A stretch of 64,000 bases of DNA from Taibaiella lutea (GCF_008629695.1 NZ_VWSH01000003.1:371688-435687), one strand, 5' to 3'; numbered from the stretch's first letter, positions 1 through 9,128 are shown. The notes: a model not told the origin generated them from the sequence alone. Made by a program: numbers and translations.

Positions 1-16
1 AATACCAAAACATTGG

Positions 17-307
17 ATGCGTATTATGCGACTGTTGCTTGATGAAAACTTACCGAAGCGGCTGAAAGAAGATTTCAAGTTACATGAAGTTTTTACGGTA
101 CGTGATATGGGTTGGAATGGTAAGAAGAATGGGGCATTGATGCAATTGTTAATTGAAAATAATTTTGATGCACTTTTGACTTTTGATAAGAATCTTCAGT
201 ATCAACAGAACTTTGTTAAATATTCTATTTCTGTTATTGTACTTTCTGCCCCCTTAAATAGCTATTCGGTTTTAACCAAACTGAGCAATAATATATTGTG
301 TTTTTAG
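17..307 (+). CDS. DUF5615 family PIN-like protein, possible toxin
   Basis: Small 96-residue protein that opens with the LLLDENLP motif typical of DUF5615/Mut7-C PIN-like proteins. A second acidic motif, FDALLTFDKNL, lies near residues 50-60, so acidic residues that could bind metal are present. Family members usually sit directly after a DUF433 antitoxin-like gene. That partner would lie before the window start, so only half of a possible toxin-antitoxin pair is seen. The true start may be the ATG at position 26 (MRLLLDEN) rather than 17. Family assignment is fairly firm; the ribonuclease/toxin role is inferred from the family. Confidence 0.75.
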   Translation: MRIMRLLLDENLPKRLKEDFKLHEVFTVRDMGWNGKKNGALMQLLIENNFDALLTFDKNLQYQQNFVKYSISVIVLSAPLNSYSVLTKLSNNILCF

Positions 308-367
308 ATAAATAAATATTGCCAATTGTTGCTACCATTTTTCAAATAGAACAATAAATTTCAGGTC

Positions 368-1189
368 TTGAATAAAAATTACATTTTATACTCCCTACTA
401 TTATTCTTTTTTTTTCAGGATATAAATGCGTTTGCACAAAACCTTCTCAAATCTATTCCTACAGAAGAAGCAAGGTTTATTACTACAGACGAATTAGGGA
501 ATGTATATCTGGTAAGGGAAGACAATGCCTTGATACGATATAATAACAATGGCGACAGTACCGGGAATTTCAGAAGCATCCAGAATGGAGAGTTAAAATC
601 TATAGATGCTTCCAATCCTTTACGCATATTGCTTTATTACAGCAATGCTTCCAAAATTTTGTTGCTCGACAGGATGCTTTCTGTAAAGAATGAACTGGAT
701 TTAAAAAAGCTGCAGATATTCAATGCCCCGGTAGTGGCTATGTCAACAGATGGCAAAATATGGGTGTATGATTATGTAAACGCCAGACTTAAAAAATTTG
801 ATGATCAGTTGAATATTACCAACACCGGAAATGACATGCGTCAGGAATCGCAAACGGTTCCCAATCCGGCTGTGCTGATTGAGAGAGATAGCAAAGTTTA
901 TATGGCAGATCCTCAGAATGGTATTTATACGTTCGATCGTTTTGCAGGTTATATCAATACACTTGAGATTAAGAATGTTTACGGACTGCAGATTTTCGGA
1001 ACACAATTGGTTTACCCCGAAGCAGATTCTCTGATTTCGTATGATCTTCAAACACTTGCCAGAAAAGCTATTCAATTGCCGGGCGACAAAAAATTCCTGC
1101 AAGCCAGAATGGAGCGAAACCGTCTTTATTTTCTTTTCGAAACCAGGTTAGAAATTTATGAGATTGGTAATGAAGAAGGAGAGAAATAA
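368..1189 (+). CDS. secreted protein, possible beta-propeller, unknown function
   Basis: 273 residues beginning at a TTG codon. This start gives a typical signal peptide: a lysine, a very hydrophobic stretch (YSLLLFFFF), and a FAQ cleavage site near residue 24. The mature part has repeated short strand-like segments (for example KIWVYDYVNARLKKFDDQLN and KVYMADPQNGIYTFDRF) that look like propeller blades of about 40 residues. No catalytic motif is visible. It is exported to the periplasm or outer surface. I do not recognise the family. It ends 11 bases before the next gene on the same strand. Confidence 0.65.
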   Translation: MNKNYILYSLLLFFFFQDINAFAQNLLKSIPTEEARFITTDELGNVYLVREDNALIRYNNNGDSTGNFRSIQNGELKSIDASNPLRILLYYSNASKILLLDRMLSVKNELDLKKLQIFNAPVVAMSTDGKIWVYDYVNARLKKFDDQLNITNTGNDMRQESQTVPNPAVLIERDSKVYMADPQNGIYTFDRFAGYINTLEIKNVYGLQIFGTQLVYPEADSLISYDLQTLARKAIQLPGDKKFLQARMERNRLYFLFETRLEIYEIGNEEGEK

Positions 1190-1200
1190 AACGGAATTTA

Positions 1201-1731
1201 ATGGATAGCAAATATTACGTAACAAAACGGTGTAAAAAATGCGAAAATCAAGATAGGTTTTATCTTACAAAGAAAGAAAAAGCTTTTGAGTTATTCGATC
1301 TTTCCAGAATTAGAGATACACCATGTACTAATTGTTATTCAAAAGAATATCTCTCGATCGGTGGCGATTTAATTGAATTAGATAAAGAGTTGTTTCTCGA
1401 ATGGGCTTTTGATCTTAATCTTCAGTTTATGGAGCAAGATGAAGATCTTTTGATAGCAGAGAAAAAGTACATTGATATAATTCTTGACTTAATCGATAAT
1501 TATGAAATTTTAAATGAAAAGAAGATAGTATTGATTGAGGCCTTATGTACAATAGTATATGACAATCTCAAAAATCAAGAAAATAAAGGCAGATTAGAAA
1601 GACAAATGCTTATTGATAACGTTGTTTATGAATTGAGAAAACGACGAGAACAAGTATTTGATGTAAGAGCTTCAATATTTGGCTATATAAAAGATGTTGT
1701 TTTCCCCCTAATCAAAGTGGATAAAGAGTAA
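1201..1731 (+). CDS. hypothetical protein with N-terminal four-cysteine knuckle
   Basis: 176 residues, not recognised. Cys11/Cys14 and Cys42/Cys45 form two CxxC pairs, consistent with a small zinc ribbon. The rest is helical and highly charged, with many Lys, Glu and Asp and no membrane segment. The coding sequence is visibly richer in A and T than its neighbours, and the gene stands between a signal-peptide protein and gldC, which suggests an accessory insertion. It is probably cytoplasmic. Zinc binding is inferred from cysteine spacing only. Confidence 0.6.
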   Translation: MDSKYYVTKRCKKCENQDRFYLTKKEKAFELFDLSRIRDTPCTNCYSKEYLSIGGDLIELDKELFLEWAFDLNLQFMEQDEDLLIAEKKYIDIILDLIDNYEILNEKKIVLIEALCTIVYDNLKNQENKGRLERQMLIDNVVYELRKRREQVFDVRASIFGYIKDVVFPLIKVDKE

Positions 1732-1814
1732 ATCTGCTTCTATTATCTGATATCTAAATTCTATTTTTCTCATTCCCGAATATTTCCTGACCTTTGCGGC
1801 TTCAATAAAATGCT

Positions 1815-2165
1815 ATGAATAAACATTCGATAAATATCAATGTGCATCTGGATAATGAAAAAATGCCGGAACACATGGACTGGAGCGCAACAGGAAGCAA
1901 TGCAGAAGATCCTAAAGCGGCCAAGGGCATGTTACTGTCTTTATGGGACGGAACAGAAAAAACTGCCTTGCGTATTGACCTTTGGACCAAGAAGATGATG
2001 GTGGATGAAATGAACGATTTCTTTTTCCAAACCTTAATGACTATGGCGGACACTTATACAAGAGCCACCCGCAATGAAGATCTTTCAAATGAAATGAGAA
2101 CTTTTGCACGCGATTTTAAAACAAAAGCGGATCAAAAGCTGATGGATGAAGAAGCTGCAAAGTAA
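1815..2165 (+). CDS. gldC: gliding motility protein GldC
   Basis: 116 residues matching the GldC family over its whole length. The signature is a central ALRIDLWTKKMMVDEMNDFF stretch followed by QTLMTMADTYTRAT, nearly invariant in Bacteroidota. GldC is a small soluble protein named for its requirement in Flavobacterium gliding; homologues also occur in non-gliding relatives and its biochemical role is not settled. No other gld gene is adjacent. A promoter-like GACCTTTG (one mismatch to TAnnTTTG) lies at 1789-1796. A strong hairpin follows the stop codon. Ordinary length for the family. Confidence 0.9.
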   Translation: MNKHSININVHLDNEKMPEHMDWSATGSNAEDPKAAKGMLLSLWDGTEKTALRIDLWTKKMMVDEMNDFFFQTLMTMADTYTRATRNEDLSNEMRTFARDFKTKADQKLMDEEAAK

Positions 2166-2187
2166 AATTCAAAAATCCATTTTAAAA

Positions 2188-2221
2188 TAGAATGGCGGTT
2201 GCATTTGCAACCGCCATTCTA
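2188..2221. terminator. bidirectional terminator between gldC and the oxoamine synthase gene
   Basis: Perfect 15-bp inverted repeat, left arm 2188-2202 and right arm 2207-2221, with a 4-base loop (ATTT) and A/T-rich flanks on both sides. It lies between two convergent genes and can end transcription from either. Confidence 0.9.
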
Positions 2222-2237
2222 TTAAAACCTTTAAAAA

Positions 2238-3491
2238 TTAAGCTAAAGCATTACTAACCTGTGGAATCTCTTTAGGATACAGTTGCTTCTCAACTTTCTC
2301 GCGCACAGCAGTAAATGCCTCTAAAGTCAATTCAATATCTTCATCTGTGTGAACAGCCGTAGGAATCAATCTTAGAATCAATTGTCCTTTGGGAATAACG
2401 GGATACATTACCATAGAACAGAAAATATTATAATTCTCACGAAGGTCAACAACCAATTGTGTGGCATCCGTTACACCACTTTCCATATAAACAGGCGTTA
2501 CAGGAGAATTCGGATTGCCGATATTAAAACCTCTTGCTCTCAAGCCTGATTGTAATTTGTTTACATTATCCCAAAGCTTTGCTTTCAGTTCCGGCATGGT
2601 ACGAATCATTTCCATACGTTTCAAACCGCCGATAACCATTGCCATTGGCAATGATTTTGCAAAAATCTGAGAGCGCATATTATAGCGCAAATAATAAATC
2701 ATATCTTTTGTACCGCCAATAAAGCCACCGACACCTGCTAAGGATTTAGCGAAAGTGGAAAAGTATAAATCAATGCCGTCTGTACAATTTTGTGCTTCCC
2801 CAACACCGGCACCTTTTTCGCCGATAGTTCCGAATCCGTGTGCATCATCTACAAATAAACGGAATTCATATTGGTCTTTAAGTGCAACAATTTCAGCAAC
2901 TTTCCCCTGGTTTCCGTTCATGCCGAAAACACCTTCGGTAATAACCAAAATACCGCCGGGCGTACCTTCTACTAATTTAGTGGCACGTTCCAACTGCTTT
3001 CTGCAATCTTCCACATCATTATGGTTGAATTTAAAACGTTTGCCCATGTGCATACGTAACCCATCAATGATACAAGCATGGCTTTCCGCATCGTAAACCA
3101 CCACATCATGACGCGATAATAAGGAATCAATTGCCGAAAGCATACCCTGATAACCGAAGTTCAGCAGCATAGCGTCTTCTTTGCCGATAAAATCTGCAAA
3201 TTCTCTTTCCAGCTGGTCATGGTAATTAGAATTTCCGCTCATCATACGGGCGCCCATAGGATAAGCCAGACCCCATTTGGCAGCGGCATCCGCATCTGTT
3301 TTCCTGATTTCAGGATGATTGGCAAGGCCTAAATAATTGTTTAAGCTCCAGACTATTTTTTCTTTGCCACGAAACATCATTCTGTTACTGATTTCACCTT
3401 CCAGCTTAGGGAAAGCAAAATACTCATGTGCTTGTTCTTTATATTGGCCGATAGGGCCACCGTCTTTTTGAAATTTGGCAAAAATGTCCAT
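2238..3491 (-). CDS. alpha-oxoamine synthase, serine palmitoyltransferase-like
   Basis: 417 residues, a PLP enzyme of the alpha-oxoamine synthase family (glycine C-acetyltransferase / 8-amino-7-oxononanoate synthase / serine palmitoyltransferase). The Schiff-base lysine is K249 in STFAKSLAG; the cofactor-binding DDAHGFG is at 215-221. The N-terminus (SNRMMF, then WSLNNYLGLANHP) is the Bacteroidota form that condenses an amino acid with an acyl thioester to start sphingolipid or sulfonolipid synthesis. Whether it uses serine or cysteate cannot be told from the sequence. A fatty acid hydroxylase that could act in the same lipid pathway is at 29189-29800. Cytoplasmic, soluble. The family is certain; the substrate is inference. 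Confidence 0.85.
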   Translation of the reverse strand: MDIFAKFQKDGGPIGQYKEQAHEYFAFPKLEGEISNRMMFRGKEKIVWSLNNYLGLANHPEIRKTDADAAAKWGLAYPMGARMMSGNSNYHDQLEREFADFIGKEDAMLLNFGYQGMLSAIDSLLSRHDVVVYDAESHACIIDGLRMHMGKRFKFNHNDVEDCRKQLERATKLVEGTPGGILVITEGVFGMNGNQGKVAEIVALKDQYEFRLFVDDAHGFGTIGEKGAGVGEAQNCTDGIDLYFSTFAKSLAGVGGFIGGTKDMIYYLRYNMRSQIFAKSLPMAMVIGGLKRMEMIRTMPELKAKLWDNVNKLQSGLRARGFNIGNPNSPVTPVYMESGVTDATQLVVDLRENYNIFCSMVMYPVIPKGQLILRLIPTAVHTDEDIELTLEAFTAVREKVEKQLYPKEIPQVSNALA

Positions 3492-3825
3492 TATTATGTG
3501 ATTTGAACTATGATTTGAGCATGTTAAAAAAACTCAACGGCTCATAGGGTTATATAGTTTTATATTGTTAATGCAAATTCATTTTACAGTATGGAATTCT
3601 TTAGCGCTCAACAAATATTTAGTATCAATGTTTTAAAAATAATAAAAAACAGGTAACATTTTTTTTGAACATAAATAAATTTCGTATTTTTCTTATGGAT
3701 TTAAGCGATAATTTATTAAGCATAAAAAATCAACACAAACTCTGTTTCTTTCACAACGGTGCAAATTTAATAAAATATAGATCAATATTCCTTTTTAGAT
3801 TATAATGCTGTTTAAAGTCCGGGAG
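3492..3825. other. A/T-rich intergenic spacer
   Basis: No convincing reading frame on either strand. It should hold the promoter of the oxoamine synthase gene. The best candidate on the minus strand is TGAATTTG at 3581-3574, one mismatch from TAnnTTTG. I see no hairpin or repeat of note. Confidence 0.5.
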
Positions 3826-4257
3826 TTATTGCAACACTTCCAAAAGCGCGGTTGGTGTATTACATATTTTTTTAAGTTCATAATCATAACTGACCATTCC
3901 AGTCTTCGCTTCTGCAATTTCAATAGAAATCTCATTTCTTGTTGTGCTGATTTTATATAAGAAGTCAAAGGAGCGGGTTGTAATGTTATCAGAGTAAATT
4001 TCTATCTTCAATACATCGCCATATAATCCTTCGTTCTTATAAGCTATCATAACATCAGCCATTATCATACCTTTGCCATTAATATTCAGCTCTGTAAAGC
4101 CGAGTGAATGCAAAAATTGCATCCTTGCATCATGAATTATAGACAACATTGCATCATTTCCAAGATGGTTTCCATAATTCATGTCCGTAATCCTCAAAGG
4201 AATATGGGTAGTAAATGTGGGAATTTTGAAAGGAAAATTTAATTTTACACGAGCCAT
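3826..4257 (-). CDS. acyl-CoA thioesterase, hotdog fold (YbgC/4HBT-like)
   Basis: 143 residues. The N-terminal signature ITDMNYGNHLGNDAML (from residue 23) matches the 4-hydroxybenzoyl-CoA thioesterase motif, in which an Asp followed by a GHxxN-like turn binds the thioester. A single hotdog domain of normal length with no signal peptide, so cytoplasmic. It hydrolyses acyl-CoA or acyl-ACP thioesters; the substrate is unknown. It is transcribed divergently from the fumarylacetoacetase-family gene with only 25 bases between the start codons, so the two promoters must overlap or lie inside the opposite coding regions. Confidence 0.82.
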   Translation of the reverse strand: MARVKLNFPFKIPTFTTHIPLRITDMNYGNHLGNDAMLSIIHDARMQFLHSLGFTELNINGKGMIMADVMIAYKNEGLYGDVLKIEIYSDNITTRSFDFLYKISTTRNEISIEIAEAKTGMVSYDYELKKICNTPTALLEVLQ

Positions 4258-4282
4258 AGAAAACTGGATTTAAAAAACCGAG

Positions 4283-4891
4283 ATGAAAATAATTTGTATC
4301 GGGCGAAATTACGCCGATCATGCAAAAGAACTGAATAACCCTTTACCGAAAGAACCCGTCATTTTTATGAAGCCAAAGTCTGCTTTGGCAAGACCCGGCA
4401 TTCCTGTTCATTACCCCCAATTTACAGATAATTTACAATATGAATGCGAAGTGGTATTACGTGTATGTAAGAACGGGCGACAAATACCACAGAAATTTGC
4501 AAAACAATATTTTGACCATTGGACGGTTGGCATTGACTTTACGGCAAGAGATTTACAGAATAAGCTAAAAGAAGAAGGTTTGCCATGGGAACGGGCCAAG
4601 GCATTTGATGACTCTGCGGTTGTAGGCAATTTTGTACCTGTAGCAGAAGCTGATTTATATACTACTCAATTTTCTTTAAGTCAGAATGGAGTAATGGTTC
4701 AGAAAGGGCATACCTCCGATTTGATTTTTTCTTTTGAACATCTGATAAGTTACATCTCTCAATATTTTACACTTCAAATCGGCGATTTGATATTTACAGG
4801 AACTCCGAAAGGGGTGGGTCCCGTTTTGCCTTATGACAAGCTGGTTGGTTATCTGAATAATGAAAAAATGTTTGATATAGAAATTAAATAG
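4283..4891 (+). CDS. fumarylacetoacetate hydrolase family protein
   Basis: 202 residues, the short FAH fold shared by FAHD1 and YcgM-type acylpyruvases and oxaloacetate decarboxylases. The metal ligands are visible as E54 and E56 (YECEVVLR) and D85 (VGIDFTARD). The N-terminal KIICIGRNYADHAKEL and C-terminal GDLIFTGTPKGVGP are hallmarks of the family. It likely cleaves or decarboxylates a beta-dicarbonyl acid with Mg2+. Exact substrate is unknown; 2-oxo acid clearance or aromatic catabolism are both possible. Followed by a terminator hairpin. Confidence 0.87.
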   Translation: MKIICIGRNYADHAKELNNPLPKEPVIFMKPKSALARPGIPVHYPQFTDNLQYECEVVLRVCKNGRQIPQKFAKQYFDHWTVGIDFTARDLQNKLKEEGLPWERAKAFDDSAVVGNFVPVAEADLYTTQFSLSQNGVMVQKGHTSDLIFSFEHLISYISQYFTLQIGDLIFTGTPKGVGPVLPYDKLVGYLNNEKMFDIEIK

Positions 4892-4902
4892 CCACACAAC
4901 GA

Positions 4903-4936
4903 AGTTGCCAGCTTTCAAAAAGTTGGCAGCTTTTTC
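4903..4936 (+). terminator. terminator after the FAH-family gene
   Basis: 11-bp stem with two G-U pairs: arms 4903-4913 (AGTTGCCAGCT) and 4921-4931 (AGTTGGCAGCT), followed by TTTTC. The core word GTTGCCA recurs in the hairpins at 46200 and 47351. Confidence 0.82.
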
Positions 4937-5030
4937 TTCAATAAGTAAGACACATCATTATACCGCTTTATGGGTGAATGCAGGCTCAGAAATTTTGTTG
5001 TACTTTGTATAGGTTGAAAACGATATTCAG

Positions 5031-7982
5031 ATGAATGTGAAAGTAAATATACAATGCAGCAGAATTATCAGAATGCTTTGCTATAGCTACTTTTTTTTGC
5101 TTTTAATCTTTGGCGCAACCGCTTACGCGCAGAAATACAATTTCATCAATTTTAATGTAGAAAACGGATTGTCCCAATCGCAGGTAACCGCCTTTGCGCA
5201 GGATAAAAACAATGAGCTGCTTATAGGTACTTTCGGCGGCCTTTCCATTTTCGATGGAACTAATTTTGTTAATTATAACAAAGCAAACGGACTATCTCAA
5301 AACAGGGTACAAACAATAGCCTGCGATAAAAAGCAAAATATCTGGATCGGTACGAATAACGGCATCTCGAGATTTGATGGCAAAAGCTTTAAGACTTTCA
5401 ATCCCATTAATAAATCGGGCGACAATACGGTGCAAACCATCATTACGGATGTTGACCAAAATGTCTGGGCATTGGTTAATAGTAGTCTATATCGCTTTGA
5501 CGGAAAGAGCTTTGTACAGGAGCGCATGCAGGATACTATAAGGTGCATTACGCTCGACAATACGGGAAAACTATGGATGTTCGCTTTTCATAAAGGCATT
5601 TATGTTTATAAGTCAGGTCGATGGCATCTTGAAATCGATGTAAAGAAAGATCCCGACCTTGACATTTTCAAGATGAATTTTGGTGCTTACAGTGGCACTC
5701 TTTTTACGTTTGGCAACCGTTATATACAGATTGCGGATAATGGTGAGCTGAAATCTCCCGATTGGCTAAAGTCCATGCCTGTACAGAATTTCGTATTAGA
5801 CCTTATCGAAGATAGTAAAGGAAATATCTGGTTGGCATCTATTGATGGCGGTGCATGGCTTTTTACGCAAAAGGACTGGATTCATTACACCTACCAGAAT
5901 GGCCTGACGGATGATAACGTAAATGACTTTTATGAAGATAATGAGGGTAATATCTGGATAGGCACCAATGGTTCCGGCATTTTCAGATATACGGGCAGCA
6001 TCTTTACTTATTATGATCGCTCATCGGGCCTGGCTTCGCCAAGTGTGATGAGTATTACCCAAACAAAAAAGGGCAATATTTTTTTAGCCAGCAGCAGTTC
6101 CGGTTTGTATCAGCTGTCGGATGGTCATCCGCAAAGAATGGATTTGCCTGTATATTCCAGGCGAATCAGTACGGTGGTTATTGATTCTATGAATACGCTA
6201 TGGATTGGAACAGAACAGACGGGTATCTGGAAATATAATAGCAGCGGTATTCATTTTTTCAGGCCTTCTTTAACGCAAAATGCTTTTAGCATTACAAACC
6301 TTTACAGAAACGGCAATATTATCTGGGTGGCCTCAAGCGGAGGCTTGTTCAGGTTGCAGAACGATAATCTGGTAAAAGCAAATACCGGAAAAAGTTTAGT
6401 GTACGCTACCATGTCAATCGGTACTGATTCTCTATTAGTCGGCACATTAAAGGGCGCTTATATTTACAGAACGGATATTGAAAAATTAATACCGCAACCT
6501 TTTATAGAAAATTCCGCTACTTTATGCTTTGCTACGGATGCTACTAATGTTTATGTAGGCACGGATGATAAAGGCGTAATGATCTGGAACAAAAAAACAA
6601 AGACATTTACCAATATCAATCATCAATCGGGGCTTACATGTGATTATGTTTACAGCCTTTTGCGTGACCGGAATGGTAATCTTTGGGTCGGGACAGGCTG
6701 CGGTATTGATAAAATCACATTTGCAGATAATAGTTATCATATCCGCAGCTTCGGAAAATCAGATGGTTTGTTAGGCGTTGAAAATAATGCCAATGCTTCT
6801 TTTGAAGACCGGGAAGGTTATCTGTGGTTTGGAACGACAAAAGGTGTTTTCAGATATAATCCTTATGTCTCAACGGCAAAGCAGCAAGCACCTAAAGTAT
6901 TATTGCAAAATGTAAAATTGTTTTCAAAAGATATTCCCGCCGGAAAATATACGGACAGTACGACACCGTTCAACAATCTTGAATGGAATCCCATATTACC
7001 GCCGGGGCAAAATCATCTGACGTTTACTTTCAAAGGCATTTACTTATCTAATCCGGAAAAGATAAGATACCGCTATCAATTGGCAGGTATTGACAGAGCC
7101 TTTACAGAGACAGATCAGAATACCGTTGTTTACCCCAATCTTCCGCCCGGAAAATATCTGTTTAAAGTTTGGGCTTCTGATGCGGATGGTAATTGGTATG
7201 ATAATGGAGTCAGCTACCCCTTTACTATTAACGCGCCTTATTATACTACCTGGTATTTCAGGTTGGGCGGAACTTTACTGCTAATAGGACTGTTTCTTGG
7301 AGGTGTATATTACCGTAACCGTCAAAAAGAATACCGTCGTCGCTGGCAGGAAAAATTAAGAGAAGAGCAACAAGCTATTGTAAGGCAGAAAACAGCAGAA
7401 GATTTTCATGATGAAATAGGCAACAAGCTGACGCGTATCAATTTATTGACGACGATTGCAGAAAGTAAGTTACAGAAGCCGCCGGAAGAGTTGCAAAAGA
7501 TCCTGCATCAGATTCAACAAAATGTCAACTCTCTTTATCGTGGGTCTAAAGATATTATCTGGTCGTTGCAACCCGACAGTGATTATCTGAATGAAATCAT
7601 TTTCCGCATTCGCCAGAATACGGAAGAGTTGCTGGAAGGCACCAATATTACATTCCGCTATAAAGAAAGCGAGGATTTAGACAGGCAGGTAAAAATGCCG
7701 GTTGACTATAGCAGGAATATGATTATGATTTTTAAGGAAGCGGTCAACAATGCAGTAAAACATGCAGATTGTACTATTATCACATTCTCTGTTGAAGTAA
7801 ACGAACAGCATATTTTACTCAGACTTAAGGACAATGGCATTGGCTTTAATGCGCCCTTAATTAGTAACGGCAATGGATTAGGAAATATGAAGAATCGTGC
7901 AAAAAGAATCGGTGCACAATTGAATTGGAAAAGTGAAGCAGACAGAGGTACTGAGTTATCCCTTTTAGTACTGGTAAAGTAA
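5031..7982 (+). CDS. two-component sensor histidine kinase with Reg_prop beta-propeller
   Basis: 983 residues. A signal peptide (cleavage near AYAQ, residue 34) is followed by two seven-bladed-propeller-sized blocks of Reg_prop repeats (NIWIGTNNGISRFDG and similar, about 40-640), a Y_Y_Y immunoglobulin-like domain (about 655-735), one membrane helix (about 743-763), a HisKA_3-type dimerisation helix with phospho-acceptor H793 in DFHDEIGNKLTRI, and a HATPase domain with N-box EAVNNAVKHA near 903 and DNGIGF near 933. The periplasmic propeller senses a ligand, often a glycan product in this class. No response regulator is adjacent; the nearest is the orphan NarL-type gene at 39473. Confidence 0.9.
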   Translation: MNVKVNIQCSRIIRMLCYSYFFLLLIFGATAYAQKYNFINFNVENGLSQSQVTAFAQDKNNELLIGTFGGLSIFDGTNFVNYNKANGLSQNRVQTIACDKKQNIWIGTNNGISRFDGKSFKTFNPINKSGDNTVQTIITDVDQNVWALVNSSLYRFDGKSFVQERMQDTIRCITLDNTGKLWMFAFHKGIYVYKSGRWHLEIDVKKDPDLDIFKMNFGAYSGTLFTFGNRYIQIADNGELKSPDWLKSMPVQNFVLDLIEDSKGNIWLASIDGGAWLFTQKDWIHYTYQNGLTDDNVNDFYEDNEGNIWIGTNGSGIFRYTGSIFTYYDRSSGLASPSVMSITQTKKGNIFLASSSSGLYQLSDGHPQRMDLPVYSRRISTVVIDSMNTLWIGTEQTGIWKYNSSGIHFFRPSLTQNAFSITNLYRNGNIIWVASSGGLFRLQNDNLVKANTGKSLVYATMSIGTDSLLVGTLKGAYIYRTDIEKLIPQPFIENSATLCFATDATNVYVGTDDKGVMIWNKKTKTFTNINHQSGLTCDYVYSLLRDRNGNLWVGTGCGIDKITFADNSYHIRSFGKSDGLLGVENNANASFEDREGYLWFGTTKGVFRYNPYVSTAKQQAPKVLLQNVKLFSKDIPAGKYTDSTTPFNNLEWNPILPPGQNHLTFTFKGIYLSNPEKIRYRYQLAGIDRAFTETDQNTVVYPNLPPGKYLFKVWASDADGNWYDNGVSYPFTINAPYYTTWYFRLGGTLLLIGLFLGGVYYRNRQKEYRRRWQEKLREEQQAIVRQKTAEDFHDEIGNKLTRINLLTTIAESKLQKPPEELQKILHQIQQNVNSLYRGSKDIIWSLQPDSDYLNEIIFRIRQNTEELLEGTNITFRYKESEDLDRQVKMPVDYSRNMIMIFKEAVNNAVKHADCTIITFSVEVNEQHILLRLKDNGIGFNAPLISNGNGLGNMKNRAKRIGAQLNWKSEADRGTELSLLVLVK

Positions 7983-7986
7983 ACGG

Positions 7987-8334
7987 TTATTCTTTTTGCT
8001 TGCTTTCATTTAATAGCTTTCTGCTCAGTGTATCTTTTTCTTCAAGACAAGCGTTGTATTTTTCTAACAGGTTATAATACTTTGTTTTCCAATAAGTTTT
8101 GGTGTATTCTTCATCTTCATCTTCGTTTACAATAGAAATTCTGTTGTAACTCTTGTATTCTTCCACATCTATACCAAATACTTCATTTAATTTATCAAGA
8201 AATGAGTCGGTAATTGGCTGCCTCCCGCTCTCAAAATTTGACAAAGATGCACGGCTATAACCCACCATAGCCCCCAAGCCATCCTGTGTTAATCTTTTTT
8301 CCTTTCTAAATCTCTTTAAATCAAATTGATACAT
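7987..8334 (-). CDS. XRE-family transcriptional regulator
   Basis: 115 residues. The N-terminal helix-turn-helix (about 3-62) reads LKRFRKEKRLTQDGLGAMVG followed by YSRASLSNFESGRQPI, a textbook Cro/C1 domain. The C-terminal part (about 75-115) is acidic then coiled-coil-like (WKTKYYNLLEKYNACLEEKD) and probably mediates dimerisation. It converges on the sensor kinase gene with four bases between the stop codons and no terminator hairpin. Its targets are not evident. Confidence 0.83.
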   Translation of the reverse strand: MYQFDLKRFRKEKRLTQDGLGAMVGYSRASLSNFESGRQPITDSFLDKLNEVFGIDVEEYKSYNRISIVNEDEDEEYTKTYWKTKYYNLLEKYNACLEEKDTLSRKLLNESKQKE

Positions 8335-8466
8335 AGTTTAGAATAAAATATTTCATGTAATTACTTGGAATGTGTTGAAATGTGCTATAAATTAGTGCAT
8401 ATTTTACGTAGTCTCTCTGAGGCGGACGCATAATATGGCCTAAAAATAGAAAAAAATTCCACAATA

Positions 8467-8712
8467 ATGGAAAAATCACGTAATTCTTCAGATCTGAGAT
8501 ACAATATAAAATTGCGTATGAAACCAATGAAAAGAGCTGCCAAGGCAGCTATAAAGAACAGCGTTCTGAAAGATTCCGGTATGTGTAAGAGTTCTTATTA
8601 CAAAGCCTGGACACTAAAGCATAACGATCCGAAAGACATTCCGGCTAAAATGCTTCTTGCATTCTCAAAAGCGCTTAAAGTCGAAATGGAGGAATTGTTC
8701 AACAAAAAATGA
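8467..8712 (+). CDS. small helix-turn-helix-like protein
   Basis: 81 residues, Lys-rich. The C-terminal half (KDSGMCKSSYYKAWTLKHN, then AKMLLAFSKALKVEMEELF) has the pattern of a degenerate Cro/C1-type helix-turn-helix, with recognition-helix residues SSYYK and a dimer helix ending in a VEMEEL motif. Not recognised as a named family. It is divergent from the XRE regulator across a 132-base gap and lies just ahead of another small gene, so the three may be one regulatory module. Confidence 0.6.
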   Translation: MEKSRNSSDLRYNIKLRMKPMKRAAKAAIKNSVLKDSGMCKSSYYKAWTLKHNDPKDIPAKMLLAFSKALKVEMEELFNKK

Positions 8713-8761
8713 AGGAAATCCATTTAAAACGAGCTTTCTTATTTTTTCAACACCTAAAAAG

Positions 8762-9046
8762 ATGAAGTACGAAACAACAGAATTTTTGAAAATGAAAGTA
8801 AATGACCTGATACATGAAATAAGGGAAACAGATACCAGGTACCAACATTGGTATCATAAAGGTTGTTACCAACTGGCTTCATTATATAAGAAAAAGCTGG
8901 AAAGACTCTTTACCGAATTGTCGGATGCTAATACCTCTTTCCTCAAAGAAAAAACCACGGATCAATTAAACAGGATTTCAACTTGTGTATTACTTTCTGA
9001 TATGGGAATTTCATACAATGAAGCTGATGGGCTTATATACATTTAA
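8762..9046 (+). CDS. small hypothetical protein
   Basis: 94 residues from the ATG at 8762. An upstream in-frame start at 8657 would overlap the previous gene by 56 bases and add a peptide that is simply the frame-shifted end of that gene, so the shorter form is preferred. Helical and charged (KMKVNDLIHEIRETDTRYQH), soluble, no motif recognised. It probably shares a transcript with the preceding small gene and is followed by a hairpin. Confidence 0.55.
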   Translation: MKYETTEFLKMKVNDLIHEIRETDTRYQHWYHKGCYQLASLYKKKLERLFTELSDANTSFLKEKTTDQLNRISTCVLLSDMGISYNEADGLIYI

Positions 9047-9050
9047 GCCA

Positions 9051-9102
9051 TCCGGGATAAAGAGATTTTTATAAGTTTTTAAAAAGATCTTTTTATCCCG
9101 GA
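9051..9102. terminator. bidirectional terminator
   Basis: Inverted repeat with an 11-bp perfect outer stem (TCCGGGATAAA at 9051-9061 against its complement ending at 9102) and further pairing of A/T-rich inner segments. It lies between the small gene ending at 9046 and the convergent isochorismatase-like gene. Confidence 0.8.
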
Positions 9103-9128
9103 AATAATTGAGAGCAGTTTTAAATTTA

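Noticed and set aside
3492-3825. Possible riboswitch or small RNA in the spacer
   Set aside because: No stable conserved-looking fold or recognisable aptamer sequence could be read.
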